8,280 bases of DNA, taken from positions 1 to 8,280 of the forward strand of contig CAISVC010000216.1 in the NCBI GenBank assembly GCA_903888815.1. Direction: 5' to 3'. Below the pieces are notes generated by a model that was given only the letters and a program-made list of their open reading frames with translations, was not told the origin of the DNA and ran no database searches. The DNA is from an uncultured Fibrobacterota bacterium (GTDB taxonomy: Bacteria > Fibrobacterota > Chitinivibrionia > Chitinivibrionales > Chitinispirillaceae). Of the stretch, positions 1 through 5,679 are shown piece by piece; positions within the stretch are counted from its first letter, which is position 1; each line of letters opens with the position of its first letter. A program made the translations under genes and the position numbers.

Positions 1-153
1 CTTGATATTAAGGTGGTTATTATCTGTCTGAGCGGTTACGCTACAAAACATAGGAAGTTTAATAACTAATTCTTGATTATTTTTTATTACATCATATTTC
101 TCCTCACGGAGCTTATTTGATATCTGCTGAATGAGTTTGTCTGATTCAATCAT
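1..153 (-). CDS. 5' part of an unrecognised gene, running off the left edge
   Basis: An open frame starts with ATG at 153-151 and stays open for 51 codons to the window edge. The translation begins MIESDKLIQQ and reaches ...NNHLNIK. It is hydrophilic, rich in Lys, Asn and Gln, and has no signal peptide, so a cytoplasmic protein is likely. A purine-rich GAGAGGA lies upstream of the ATG but is farther away than ideal. The stretch is only about 30% G+C by eye, against well over 50% in the LamG gene next to it, which hints at a different origin. It has the same orientation as the LamG gene, about 160 bases downstream of that gene's stop. No family is recognised, and the C-terminal part is not in the window. 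A chance open frame cannot be excluded at this length. Confidence 0.5.
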   Translation of the reverse strand, partial: MIESDKLIQQISNKLREEKYDVIKNNQELVIKLPMFCSVTAQTDNNHLNIK

Positions 154-179
154 TTTATGGTTCCATCCTCTCACATAAC

Positions 180-202
180 GGGGCTGTAGAAAAAGCCCTT
201 TT
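180..202. other. Short hairpin between the LamG gene and the partial gene
   Basis: GGGCT at 181-185 pairs with AGCCC at 194-198, leaving an 8-base loop, and TTTT follows on the plus strand. On the minus strand, where both neighbouring genes lie, no T-tract follows the stem, so it would be a poor intrinsic terminator for the LamG gene. The left arm overlaps GGGGCTGT (180-187), an octamer also found in the leaders of the LamG and GH63-like genes. Confidence 0.35.
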
Positions 203-226
203 CAGTAAAATTGCATTCTCCTTTTA

Positions 227-268
227 CAGGAAGGCGGCATAGCGGATGATATTTTTCCATAGGACGGC
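227..268 (-). repeat. Gene-downstream element, copy after the LamG gene
   Basis: Read in the sense of the LamG gene, this block runs GCCGTCCTATGG, an A-rich centre, ATCATCCGCTATGC, then CCTTCCTG. It lies about 47 bases past the stop codon. The same order of words follows the GH2 gene (5332-5391) and the GH63-like gene (5607-5679), in the same orientation relative to each gene. The inner inverted repeat seen in other copies (ATGGAA...TTCCAT) is degenerate here. Its function is unknown; possibilities are an RNA processing or termination signal, a protein-binding site, or a dispersed repeat. Confidence 0.6.
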
Positions 269-315
269 TTCACGTCAATAATCGCAGCACAACTTCGTTG
301 TTCATCTTGTTAATT

Positions 316-1368
316 TCACCTCTCCACCCTCGTCACCAGCACGCCCCTGGCATTTCCCCTAACCATCGTTAAATCAACCGGCTGTCTATTATTTCCTATT
401 GCAATCCTCCCCAACTTCTTCCCTGACAGATTATATACGCTGATAAACGCCATCGTACCCACAAATTCTTTCGGCACAACAAATCTGTCGCCGACAACCT
501 TGAAAACCTTTGGAGCGCTTATTGCCGTTGCCGTCGGGTTCGGCGTGTCCTTCGTCGCCGTCATCGCACATAAGTTAAAGCTGGTCCTCTGTACGTTCGA
601 GATCCTCAGTTCGTCGATGGTACAACTGACACCCGCGGAGGTCCCGCAGGGCATCAGCAGATACCCCCCGTAACCGCTGGCCGGGCAATGAGTCGAGGAA
701 TAACTCCCCACCTGCACGCCGTTGAGATACAGCTTGACCCCGGCGCTCCCCCAGGTGACCGCTACGTGGCTCCAGGTGTTCAAGGGCACGATCTGACTGG
801 ACGTCAGGCCCCCACCCCAGTCGCCAGACCCGTCCCAGTCGCTGGCGGTCAGATGGCCGCTTGCATCGATCCCCATGCGGAACGTCCAACCCCAGCAGGA
901 GTTGTAATATTGCCCCTGGTCCGCGAGGCTTAAACTATAGGCCGTCGGATAAACCCAGAACTCAATAGTGCCGTTGGCCTGGCATAAAATGTCCTGCGTG
1001 GAATACCGCAGGTACGAGGCCGAACCGGCCGGCTGGCCCGCAGGCGGGCTCATCGTGATGGCCTGCCCGAGTCCGCTCTGCCCGGCGCTATAGGCATAGG
1101 ACGGCGTCGCGGCGGTCCAAGGAGTGCCACTGCACCCGCTGCCGACACTATAGGCATTGATGCTCGCGCTCGTGGAGCCGTCCAAATGGTCCAACAGGAC
1201 GGTGTTGGCGTCACTCGTGTACGGCACGACGGTGCAGGCGGCGAAAGCGCCGGGAACAAACAGGGTGGCAACCAGCAACGCGACGCCGATACAAGTCTTG
1301 ATGACCTTCATGTCCACACCCGGTGAACACGCTGATTTTTTCTGCAAAATTACAGGGGATAGCTTCAT
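316..1368 (-). CDS. Secreted LamG-like (concanavalin A fold) protein with C-terminal sorting tail
   Basis: 350 residues. A signal peptide (hydrophobic core about 26-39, likely cleavage after AFA at 43) is preceded by an unusually long n-region. Residues about 55-262 match a LamG/laminin-G-3 jelly roll: ANTVLLDHLDG opening, GTIEFWVYP, NTWSHVAVTWG, VKLYLNGVQVG, and the closing IDELRISNVQR. Such domains bind sugars or act as spacers in secreted proteins; no catalytic residues are apparent. The predicted mature part has eight cysteines (45, 79, 129, 158, 228, 241, 249, 267), compatible with disulfides outside the cell. Residues about 288-350 form a tail (FKVVGDRFVVPKEF ... VYNLSGKKLG) closely like that of the GH63-like protein, probably for export and surface anchoring. 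The ATG at 1368 is chosen for its strong Shine-Dalgarno site; an internal Met at 1311 would give a conventional signal peptide. A44-C45 weakly resembles a lipobox, but F at -3 argues against it. The ligand is unknown. Confidence 0.85.
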   Translation of the reverse strand: MKLSPVILQKKSACSPGVDMKVIKTCIGVALLVATLFVPGAFAACTVVPYTSDANTVLLDHLDGSTSASINAYSVGSGCSGTPWTAATPSYAYSAGQSGLGQAITMSPPAGQPAGSASYLRYSTQDILCQANGTIEFWVYPTAYSLSLADQGQYYNSCWGWTFRMGIDASGHLTASDWDGSGDWGGGLTSSQIVPLNTWSHVAVTWGSAGVKLYLNGVQVGSYSSTHCPASGYGGYLLMPCGTSAGVSCTIDELRISNVQRTSFNLCAMTATKDTPNPTATAISAPKVFKVVGDRFVVPKEFVGTMAFISVYNLSGKKLGRIAIGNNRQPVDLTMVRGNARGVLVTRVER

Positions 1369-1373
1369 AAAAG

Positions 1374-1380
1374 CTCCTTT
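1374..1380 (-). promoter_or_regulatory. Ribosome binding site of the LamG gene
   Basis: The minus strand reads AAAGGAG, then 5 bases, then ATG at 1368. This near-ideal Shine-Dalgarno site favours the 1368 start over the internal ATG at 1311, which has only a G/T-rich stretch upstream. Confidence 0.75.
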
Positions 1381-1449
1381 TTATTTGTTAATATGTTCAA
1401 CACCCTACTCCTATTGCCGCAGGGGGCTGTTAGGAAATTTGATTTTGTG

Positions 1450-1548
1450 CGTCTTCAAAAGGTTTTGGGCAATAGTTTGTTAAAGTTAAGAGGTGGTTCT
1501 GGTAACAGTAGTATACTTCTGTTTGTTTAGATTATCAATATTCTTTAT
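1450..1548 (-). repeat. Shared promoter-leader block, copy upstream of the LamG gene
   Basis: This 99-base stretch aligns without gaps to 8093-8191 upstream of the GH63-like gene, with about 15 mismatches by eye. It contains the promoter at 1510-1538 and the first ~60 bases of the leader. Conserved words in gene sense include CCAGAACCA, CTCTTAACTT and TTTGAAGACG. Similarity resumes at ACAGCCCC (1423-1430), after a stretch 18 bases longer than in the other copy. A possible 24-base stem in the leader is not supported by compensating changes between copies, so conservation looks DNA-level or reflects duplication. Confidence 0.75.
1510..1538 (-). promoter_or_regulatory. Sigma-70-type promoter of the LamG gene
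   Basis: On the minus strand, -35 TTGATA (1538-1533), a 17-base spacer and -10 TATACT (1515-1510). Both boxes are close to consensus. Transcription would begin near 1503, leaving a leader of about 135 bases before the ATG at 1368. An equivalent promoter with the same spacing lies in front of the GH63-like gene. Confidence 0.75.
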
Positions 1549-1570
1549 CACTACTACCGGAGCGCAACAG

Positions 1571-1596
1571 ATCGGATGGAATTGTTCCATAGGAAG
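1571..1596 (-). repeat. Orphan core copy of the gene-downstream element
   Basis: On the minus strand this reads CTTCCTATGGAACAATTCC followed by ATCCGAT. It matches the core of the elements found after the three complete genes. It holds the cleanest inverted repeat of the set, ATGGAA-TTG-TTCCAT at 1576-1590. Unlike the other copies it follows no visible minus-strand gene: the plus-strand GH2 gene starts at 1759. It sits just upstream of the LamG promoter, the position a preceding minus-strand gene's 3' flank would occupy. Confidence 0.55.
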
Positions 1597-1648
1597 CGAT
1601 GACGTTGCTGTGAAAATGGAAATTCCAGATTACCCAAATGAGCTTTGC

Positions 1649-1678
1649 TTGACAGGGGATTTAGCGTGAGCTTAATTT
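1649..1678 (+). promoter_or_regulatory. Candidate promoter of the GH2 gene
   Basis: A perfect -35 TTGACA (1649-1654) is followed after 18 bases by TAATTT (1673-1678), or after 17 bases by TTAATT. The -10 box matches the consensus at only three of six positions, so the promoter may be weak or need an activator. It would give a leader of about 75 bases. The region shares no obvious block with the promoter-leader repeat of the two minus-strand genes, so this gene appears to be controlled differently. Confidence 0.45.
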
Positions 1679-1748
1679 AGACACAAAACGGATATTAACT
1701 CAAAAACGCGCCGATCTATCTAATCTGAATATGCATAAATAGCTCTAT

Positions 1749-1755
1749 GGGAGGG
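1749..1755 (+). promoter_or_regulatory. Ribosome binding site that decides the GH2 start
   Basis: GGGAGGG lies four bases from the ATG at 1759. The upstream in-frame ATG at 1747 overlaps this purine run and has no such site of its own, so 1759 is the better start. It also gives a cleaner signal peptide (MKPKRLSPTL...). Confidence 0.65.
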
Positions 1756-1758
1756 TTG

Positions 1759-4700
1759 ATGAAGCCAAAGAGATTATCTCCGACACTACGCGTGCCATTC
1801 TTATTGTGCGTTATTTTCCTGAATGCTTTATCCTCTCACGCCAATAGCGTTTGGCCGCGGCCGACGATCGTCCCGTTACCCGATTCAGTTGCCAGTGTTG
1901 CAACACCGGTCATTTCGCTTAACGGCACCTGGAAATTCACCCTTACGCCACCCGCGAGTTTCTGGCAGAATTCCGTTGACCCCTCAACATGGAGTGATGT
2001 CCAAGTTCCCGGAGAACCTGCAATGCAGGGATTTGCCATAAGCCAGAATACCGAGTACCCGTACAAGAAAACAATTGGGATTCCAGCCGATTTTGCCGGC
2101 AAAAAAATATTCCTGCGGTTCGACGGCGTCTATTCGCAGGCACGTGTATGGGTGAACGGGACGTTCGTACGCAGCCACTACGGCGGCTTTACCTCGTGGA
2201 ACTGCGACATTACCTCGCTCGTTACACCGGGCCAGACGGCAACGCTGACCGTGGCGATCACCGACTTGAGCGATGATATCTCAATCGGTTCCATGTATGC
2301 CAAACATTTCATCGGAGGCATTTTACGGAATGTGACTCTGTTTGCCGTACCTCAGGACTACTGCACACGCGTCCATGTAGAGACCGATTTCGATGCATCC
2401 TATACAAATGCGACACTTAAAGTATGGGGTGGCATGGCATTTTCAGCCGGGACAGCAGCAACCATAGAATTACACCTGACCGACCCAGCCGGCGCCGCGG
2501 TTAATCTCACCTCATCCACAATCCAGCTTTCGTCATCGGTTCGCGAGGACTCAATCTCCATCCCTGTTACCGCACCCATAAAATGGGACGCCGAACATCC
2601 GAACCTGTACACACTCTATGTCCGCGTCAGGTCGGGTACGGCGATTACCCAAGAGTTTTCGCGAAAAATCGGATTCAGAAATGTCGTGGTTTCCGGCAAC
2701 CGAATGCTCGTCAATGGTGCCGAAGTAAAGCTGCGCGGCGGCTGCATGCACAGCATGCATCCACTGCTCGGAAGAGTAAGCCTCGACAGTCTTGCGGAAC
2801 AGGACGTACTGCTCTATAAAAACGCAAATATCAACTTTCTCCGCACCTCGCACTATCCGCCGCTCGAACAATTTCTGGCCATGTGTGACAAACACGGCGT
2901 TTATGCAGAGGATGAGGCAGCGGTCTGCTTCCTGGGTCAGGGCGGCCCGACCTATTGGAACGACGCGTCAAAAGACACTATGTTCATGCAACAGTTCGGC
3001 GAGCAGATCGAGAGCCATCGAAGCCACCCAAGCGTCATTATCTGGTCGCTGGGCAATGAAAGCAACTGGGGATCGAACTTTCAGCTCGAACGGAGCTATG
3101 CCCAGATCGAAGACCCGTCGCGCCCGGTAATATTCAGCTATCCCACCACCGGACCCACAACCGGCTACGATATTTACAGCAACCACTATCCCAACTGGAA
3201 CGCGAACCTGGGCAGTACCGGCAAACCGCAACTGCACGACGAATTTGCCCATGTCCCCTGTTATAACCTTGACGAACAGAAACGCGATCCCGGCGTACGG
3301 AACTTCTGGGGGGAAAGCATCAAGCGCTTCTGGGAGAGCATGTTCCCTGCCTCCGGGTGCCTTGGTGGGGCCATCTGGGGAACCATCGACGAAGTTTTCC
3401 ATCTGCCAAACGGCCAGGTGGTCGGATATGGAGAATGGGGAATTTTTGATGTCTGGCGTCGCCAGAAGCCTGAATACTGGCTTACGAAAAAGGCCTACTC
3501 CCCTGTCCGCATCGCAAATGCACCGCTCCCCTATCCAGGAACCGGATCAACCGTTTCAATTTCCATCAAAAACTGGTTCGACCACACCAACCTGAATGAA
3601 GTACGCATCGCCTGGGCCCTGAGCGGTTCGACAGCCAATTCAGGGACACTCATGGGCCCGAACCTTGCACCTCATGCAAACGGCACGCTGCTCATACCGG
3701 TGGGCGCCTACGCCCCTGGGGACAAGCTGCATCTTCGTCTTTTCACCCCGGATTCGATCATGGTCGACGAGTTTGAGTTGAAATTCGGTCAAGGTCAAAT
3801 TGTTTTTCCCGCGCCAGGAGGCAGCGCCCCGACAGTGACCGAGACTGCATCGAGCTATACGGTACAGGGCGCTGATTTCAGCGTAATCTTTTCAAAAACA
3901 ACGGGTCTTATCAGTGAAGCAACTGCCGGCGGTACACAACTTATTACCGGAGGGCCATGGCTCAATCTGACCCCTGTAGACCCAGGCACCTGGAACCTTA
4001 CCACCATCAATGTAACCCGGGGAACGACGTGGACAACCGCCGTCATCGCCGGCACGTATGGAACGCTGCAATGCACCTTTACCGTCAAGATCGATGGTAA
4101 CGGCCTTATGCGAACCGTCTATTCGACAACCGGCGCCATAACCGGAAACTCGGAAGCCGGAATCACTTTCGAAGTTCCTTCAACCGTCGACACGATCTCC
4201 TGGCAACGCCGCGGACTCTGGGATTTTTACCCTGCCGACCATATCGGCCGTACCTCAGGGAGTGCGTCGCGGTTGTTTGCCCCTGCGCAAAACCAGCAGT
4301 ATCGGCAGGCCCCTTCGTGGCCCCACAGCAGCGATATCAAAAATTATTTCCTCTATTCAAACACTGACCAGGGCAACCGCGGCACAAACGATTTCCGCAG
4401 CACCAAGGAGAACATCTACGCTGCCTGGGCGTTTTTAACCGGAAGCACCTGGGGAGTGCGGGTCGAGTCCGACGGTAACGACGCGCTCCGCATGGAGAAA
4501 GGATCGATCTCTTCCCCGGGCATGATTGACGACCGGAGCGCAAGCATCACCTACACCGGCACGTGGCAGCAGTATGCCGATGCCGGTGACTGGGCCGGGA
4601 CCGAGGTATATAACAACACCGCGGGCGCCTCGGCGGAATACACCTTTACCGGCACGTCCATCGCCTGGATCAGCGTGAAAAACAATAATATGGGTATCGC

Positions 4701-5328
4701 AGATGTCTATATAGACAATGTTCTTGCACAGCAGGACATCGATTGCTACAGTTCATCAGGCAAAATATATCAACAGACGCTTTTTTCACGAAGCAACCTG
4801 ACAAACGCGACCCACACGATCAGAGTCGTTGTTAAAGGGACCAGAAACGCCTCGTCGAGCAACACCTACTTAGTCATCGACGCGTTCTCAACGCAGGACG
4901 GTTCAGGCAGCAACCCCTGGAAAATGATCGTTAACAATCAGTGGTATTACCCGTCGCTTGACTGGGGCAATTACGAAGGGTCGCTCGCCATGGGTTCCCC
5001 CTATACCGATTCTGTCAGCCTTCGTCTTCTGCCACGTGACAGTTTACGGGTCGCGACAGGGCACGACAAGGCAACTTCCGCACGGCAATCCATTGCACCG
5101 TTTGTTAAAAGCGGGCGTTCGCTCGCTCTCTTGACAGCAAGTTCTCTCCGTTTCTTTATACCCGCAAAGGCGAGCGTGCGGTTGGAACTTTATGGCCTCG
5201 ATGGCAAACGCATTATGGTTAAGCAGTTCGGCATTCTGGGCGCAGGTTATCATATTTATAAGGCATCCGCAGCCGACCGGGCCCCTCTTGCGAAGTGTGT
5301 CTATCTGTACAGGTTTGTGGCAAAATAA
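1759..5328 (+). CDS. Secreted GH2 glycoside hydrolase of LacZ-like architecture with inserted beta-sandwich module and sorting tail
   Basis: 1189 residues, numbered from the 1759 start. Signal peptide 1-29 (cleavage SHA|NS). Then the GH2 sugar-binding jelly roll (about 45-200), Ig-like domain (about 201-308) and TIM barrel (about 309-582). The barrel contains LRGGCMHSMHPLLGRV, NFLRTSHYP, acid/base E434 in WSLGNES and the probable nucleophile E495 in LHDEFAH, each lining up with E. coli LacZ motifs (E461, E537). A second Ig-like domain (about 585-678) and a Bgal-small-like beta supersandwich (about 690-915) follow. Residues about 922-1047 form a beta-sandwich module seen in other secreted hydrolases, probably carbohydrate-binding. 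The C-terminal tail (about 1120-1189; RFFIPAK, LELYGLDGKRI) is a diverged sorting tail. The enzyme should cleave a beta-linked terminal sugar by a retaining mechanism outside the cytoplasm. LacZ's Mg ligands E416 and H418 are replaced by C390 and L392, so galactose specificity should not be assumed. It is transcribed divergently from the LamG gene. Confidence 0.9.
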   Translation: MKPKRLSPTLRVPFLLCVIFLNALSSHANSVWPRPTIVPLPDSVASVATPVISLNGTWKFTLTPPASFWQNSVDPSTWSDVQVPGEPAMQGFAISQNTEYPYKKTIGIPADFAGKKIFLRFDGVYSQARVWVNGTFVRSHYGGFTSWNCDITSLVTPGQTATLTVAITDLSDDISIGSMYAKHFIGGILRNVTLFAVPQDYCTRVHVETDFDASYTNATLKVWGGMAFSAGTAATIELHLTDPAGAAVNLTSSTIQLSSSVREDSISIPVTAPIKWDAEHPNLYTLYVRVRSGTAITQEFSRKIGFRNVVVSGNRMLVNGAEVKLRGGCMHSMHPLLGRVSLDSLAEQDVLLYKNANINFLRTSHYPPLEQFLAMCDKHGVYAEDEAAVCFLGQGGPTYWNDASKDTMFMQQFGEQIESHRSHPSVIIWSLGNESNWGSNFQLERSYAQIEDPSRPVIFSYPTTGPTTGYDIYSNHYPNWNANLGSTGKPQLHDEFAHVPCYNLDEQKRDPGVRNFWGESIKRFWESMFPASGCLGGAIWGTIDEVFHLPNGQVVGYGEWGIFDVWRRQKPEYWLTKKAYSPVRIANAPLPYPGTGSTVSISIKNWFDHTNLNEVRIAWALSGSTANSGTLMGPNLAPHANGTLLIPVGAYAPGDKLHLRLFTPDSIMVDEFELKFGQGQIVFPAPGGSAPTVTETASSYTVQGADFSVIFSKTTGLISEATAGGTQLITGGPWLNLTPVDPGTWNLTTINVTRGTTWTTAVIAGTYGTLQCTFTVKIDGNGLMRTVYSTTGAITGNSEAGITFEVPSTVDTISWQRRGLWDFYPADHIGRTSGSASRLFAPAQNQQYRQAPSWPHSSDIKNYFLYSNTDQGNRGTNDFRSTKENIYAAWAFLTGSTWGVRVESDGNDALRMEKGSISSPGMIDDRSASITYTGTWQQYADAGDWAGTEVYNNTAGASAEYTFTGTSIAWISVKNNNMGIADVYIDNVLAQQDIDCYSSSGKIYQQTLFSRSNLTNATHTIRVVVKGTRNASSSNTYLVIDAFSTQDGSGSNPWKMIVNNQWYYPSLDWGNYEGSLAMGSPYTDSVSLRLLPRDSLRVATGHDKATSARQSIAPFVKSGRSLALLTASSLRFFIPAKASVRLELYGLDGKRIMVKQFGILGAGYHIYKASAADRAPLAKCVYLYRFVAK

Positions 5329-5331
5329 TAG

Positions 5332-5391
5332 GCCCGTCCTTCTATGGAAAAAATTCCGTCCGTTATGCACCCTTCCTGAAATTTGGTAACC
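5332..5391 (+). repeat. Gene-downstream element, copy after the GH2 gene
   Basis: It starts 3 bases after the GH2 stop: GCCCGTCCTTCTATGG, an A-run, ATTCCGTCCGTTATGC, CCCTTCCTGAAAT, then GGTAACC. Compared with the LamG copy it has about 3 extra bases before TATGG and continues further. It also matches the copy after the GH63-like gene in the CTGAAAT...GGTAACC/GGTTACC part. GGAA/TTCC could pair across the A-run, but no strong intrinsic terminator is formed. Confidence 0.6.
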
Positions 5392-5407
5392 ATTTTGGAA
5401 ACCATTT
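5382..5407. repeat. Two overlapping TTTGGWAACCATTT repeats, period 12
   Basis: TTTGGTAACCATTT (5382-5395) is followed by TTTGGAAACCATTT (5394-5407), identical except for one base. A third partial copy, TTTGGAAACC, lies at 5595-5604, on the other side of the tRNA fragment. Evenly spaced repeats on both sides of a tRNA-derived site could be arm-type integrase sites. Alternatively they are simply the ends of the gene-downstream elements. Confidence 0.45.
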
Positions 5408-5462
5408 CTGTGGCGAATATGTTGAATATGGTGCTTCCGCCTGCCGATTTTAGTGCTATAAA

Positions 5463-5480
5463 CGCCATAGTCGCCATAGG
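5463..5480. repeat. Tandem CGCCATAG pair beside the tRNA fragment
   Basis: CGCCATAGT (5463-5471) is followed by CGCCATAGG (5472-5480), a period of 9, ending 6 bases before similarity to tRNA begins. It does not pair as a tRNA D-arm or acceptor. It may be a protein-binding repeat at the junction or chance. Confidence 0.3.
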
Positions 5481-5485
5481 GCAAC

Positions 5486-5532
5486 GGCTCATAACCCAAA
5501 GGTCCTTGGTTCGAATCCAAGCCCCGCTACCA
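5486..5532 (+). pseudogene. 3' half of a tRNA-Met (CAT) gene, probable integration (att) site
   Basis: The sequence reads as a tRNA from the anticodon loop onward: loop CTCATAA (5488-5494, anticodon CAT), 3' anticodon strand CCCAA, variable loop AGGTC, T-arm CTTGG-TTCGAAT-CCAAG (5505-5521), acceptor strand CCCCGCT (5522-5528), discriminator A and encoded CCA (5530-5532). The 5' half is missing. The bases before the loop (AACGG) pair with CCCAA at only two positions, and no AGCGGGG acceptor strand is found upstream, so it cannot make a working tRNA. Tyrosine recombinases commonly integrate into tRNA 3' ends and leave such fragments at one junction. Elongator versus initiator or Ile2 identity cannot be settled from half a gene. 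The terminator-like hairpin that follows fits the original 3' flank of the tRNA gene. Confidence 0.8.
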
Positions 5533-5535
5533 ATA

Positions 5536-5587
5536 ATCGGCGAAATTGAGCGAAAAACGCTAACTCGGTTTCGCCGATCCTATTTTT
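5536..5587 (+). terminator. Intrinsic terminator after the tRNA fragment
   Basis: ATCGGCGAAA (5536-5545) and TTTCGCCGAT (5569-5578) form a perfect 10-bp stem. An inner AGCG-AAAAA-CGCT hairpin lies inside it, and TATTTTT follows (5581-5587). Three bases separate the CCA end from the stem, so it probably terminated the original tRNA gene. It would now also stop transcription coming from the GH2 gene. Confidence 0.65.
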
Positions 5588-5606
5588 GAGGGATTTTGGA
5601 AACCTT

Positions 5607-5679
5607 GCAGATCGGTTTGCTGGTAACCCTTATTTCAGAAGGTATTACAAGACGGATGGAATGTTTCCATAGTACGGGC
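5607..5679 (-). repeat. Gene-downstream element, copy after the GH63-like gene
   Basis: Read in the sense of the GH63-like gene: GCCCGTACTATGGAAAC, ATTCCATCCGTC, ACCTTCTGAAAT, GGGTTACC, then GCAAACCGATCTGC. It begins about 20 bases past the stop codon. It aligns with the elements after the GH2 and LamG genes. Its distal 14 bases (GCAGATCGGTTTGC on the plus strand, 5607-5620) recur exactly at 8251-8264. Confidence 0.6.

Noticed and set aside
289..301. ACAAC-TTC-GTTGT inverted repeat just after the LamG stop
   Set aside because: A 5-bp stem without a T-run and without counterparts after the other genes; likely chance.
1157..1483. 108-codon plus-strand open frame over the LamG 5' end
   Set aside because: It is mostly antisense to the LamG signal peptide and leader, without a ribosome site or protein-like composition.
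5332..5391. Integron attC site
   Set aside because: The gene-downstream elements have short inverted repeats but lack the RYYYAAC/GTTRRRY core pair. GTTATGC is close but does not fit and is not kept in other copies.
5044..5520. 158-codon minus-strand open frame over the GH2 3' end and the tRNA fragment
   Set aside because: It overlaps the GH2 tail antisense, and its start lies inside the tRNA T-arm. Its N-terminus (DSNQGPLGYEP) is the typical nonsense translation of an antisense tRNA.
5440..5532. Complete tRNA gene
   Set aside because: No matching acceptor 5' strand, no D-arm, and the anticodon stem pairs at only two of five positions.
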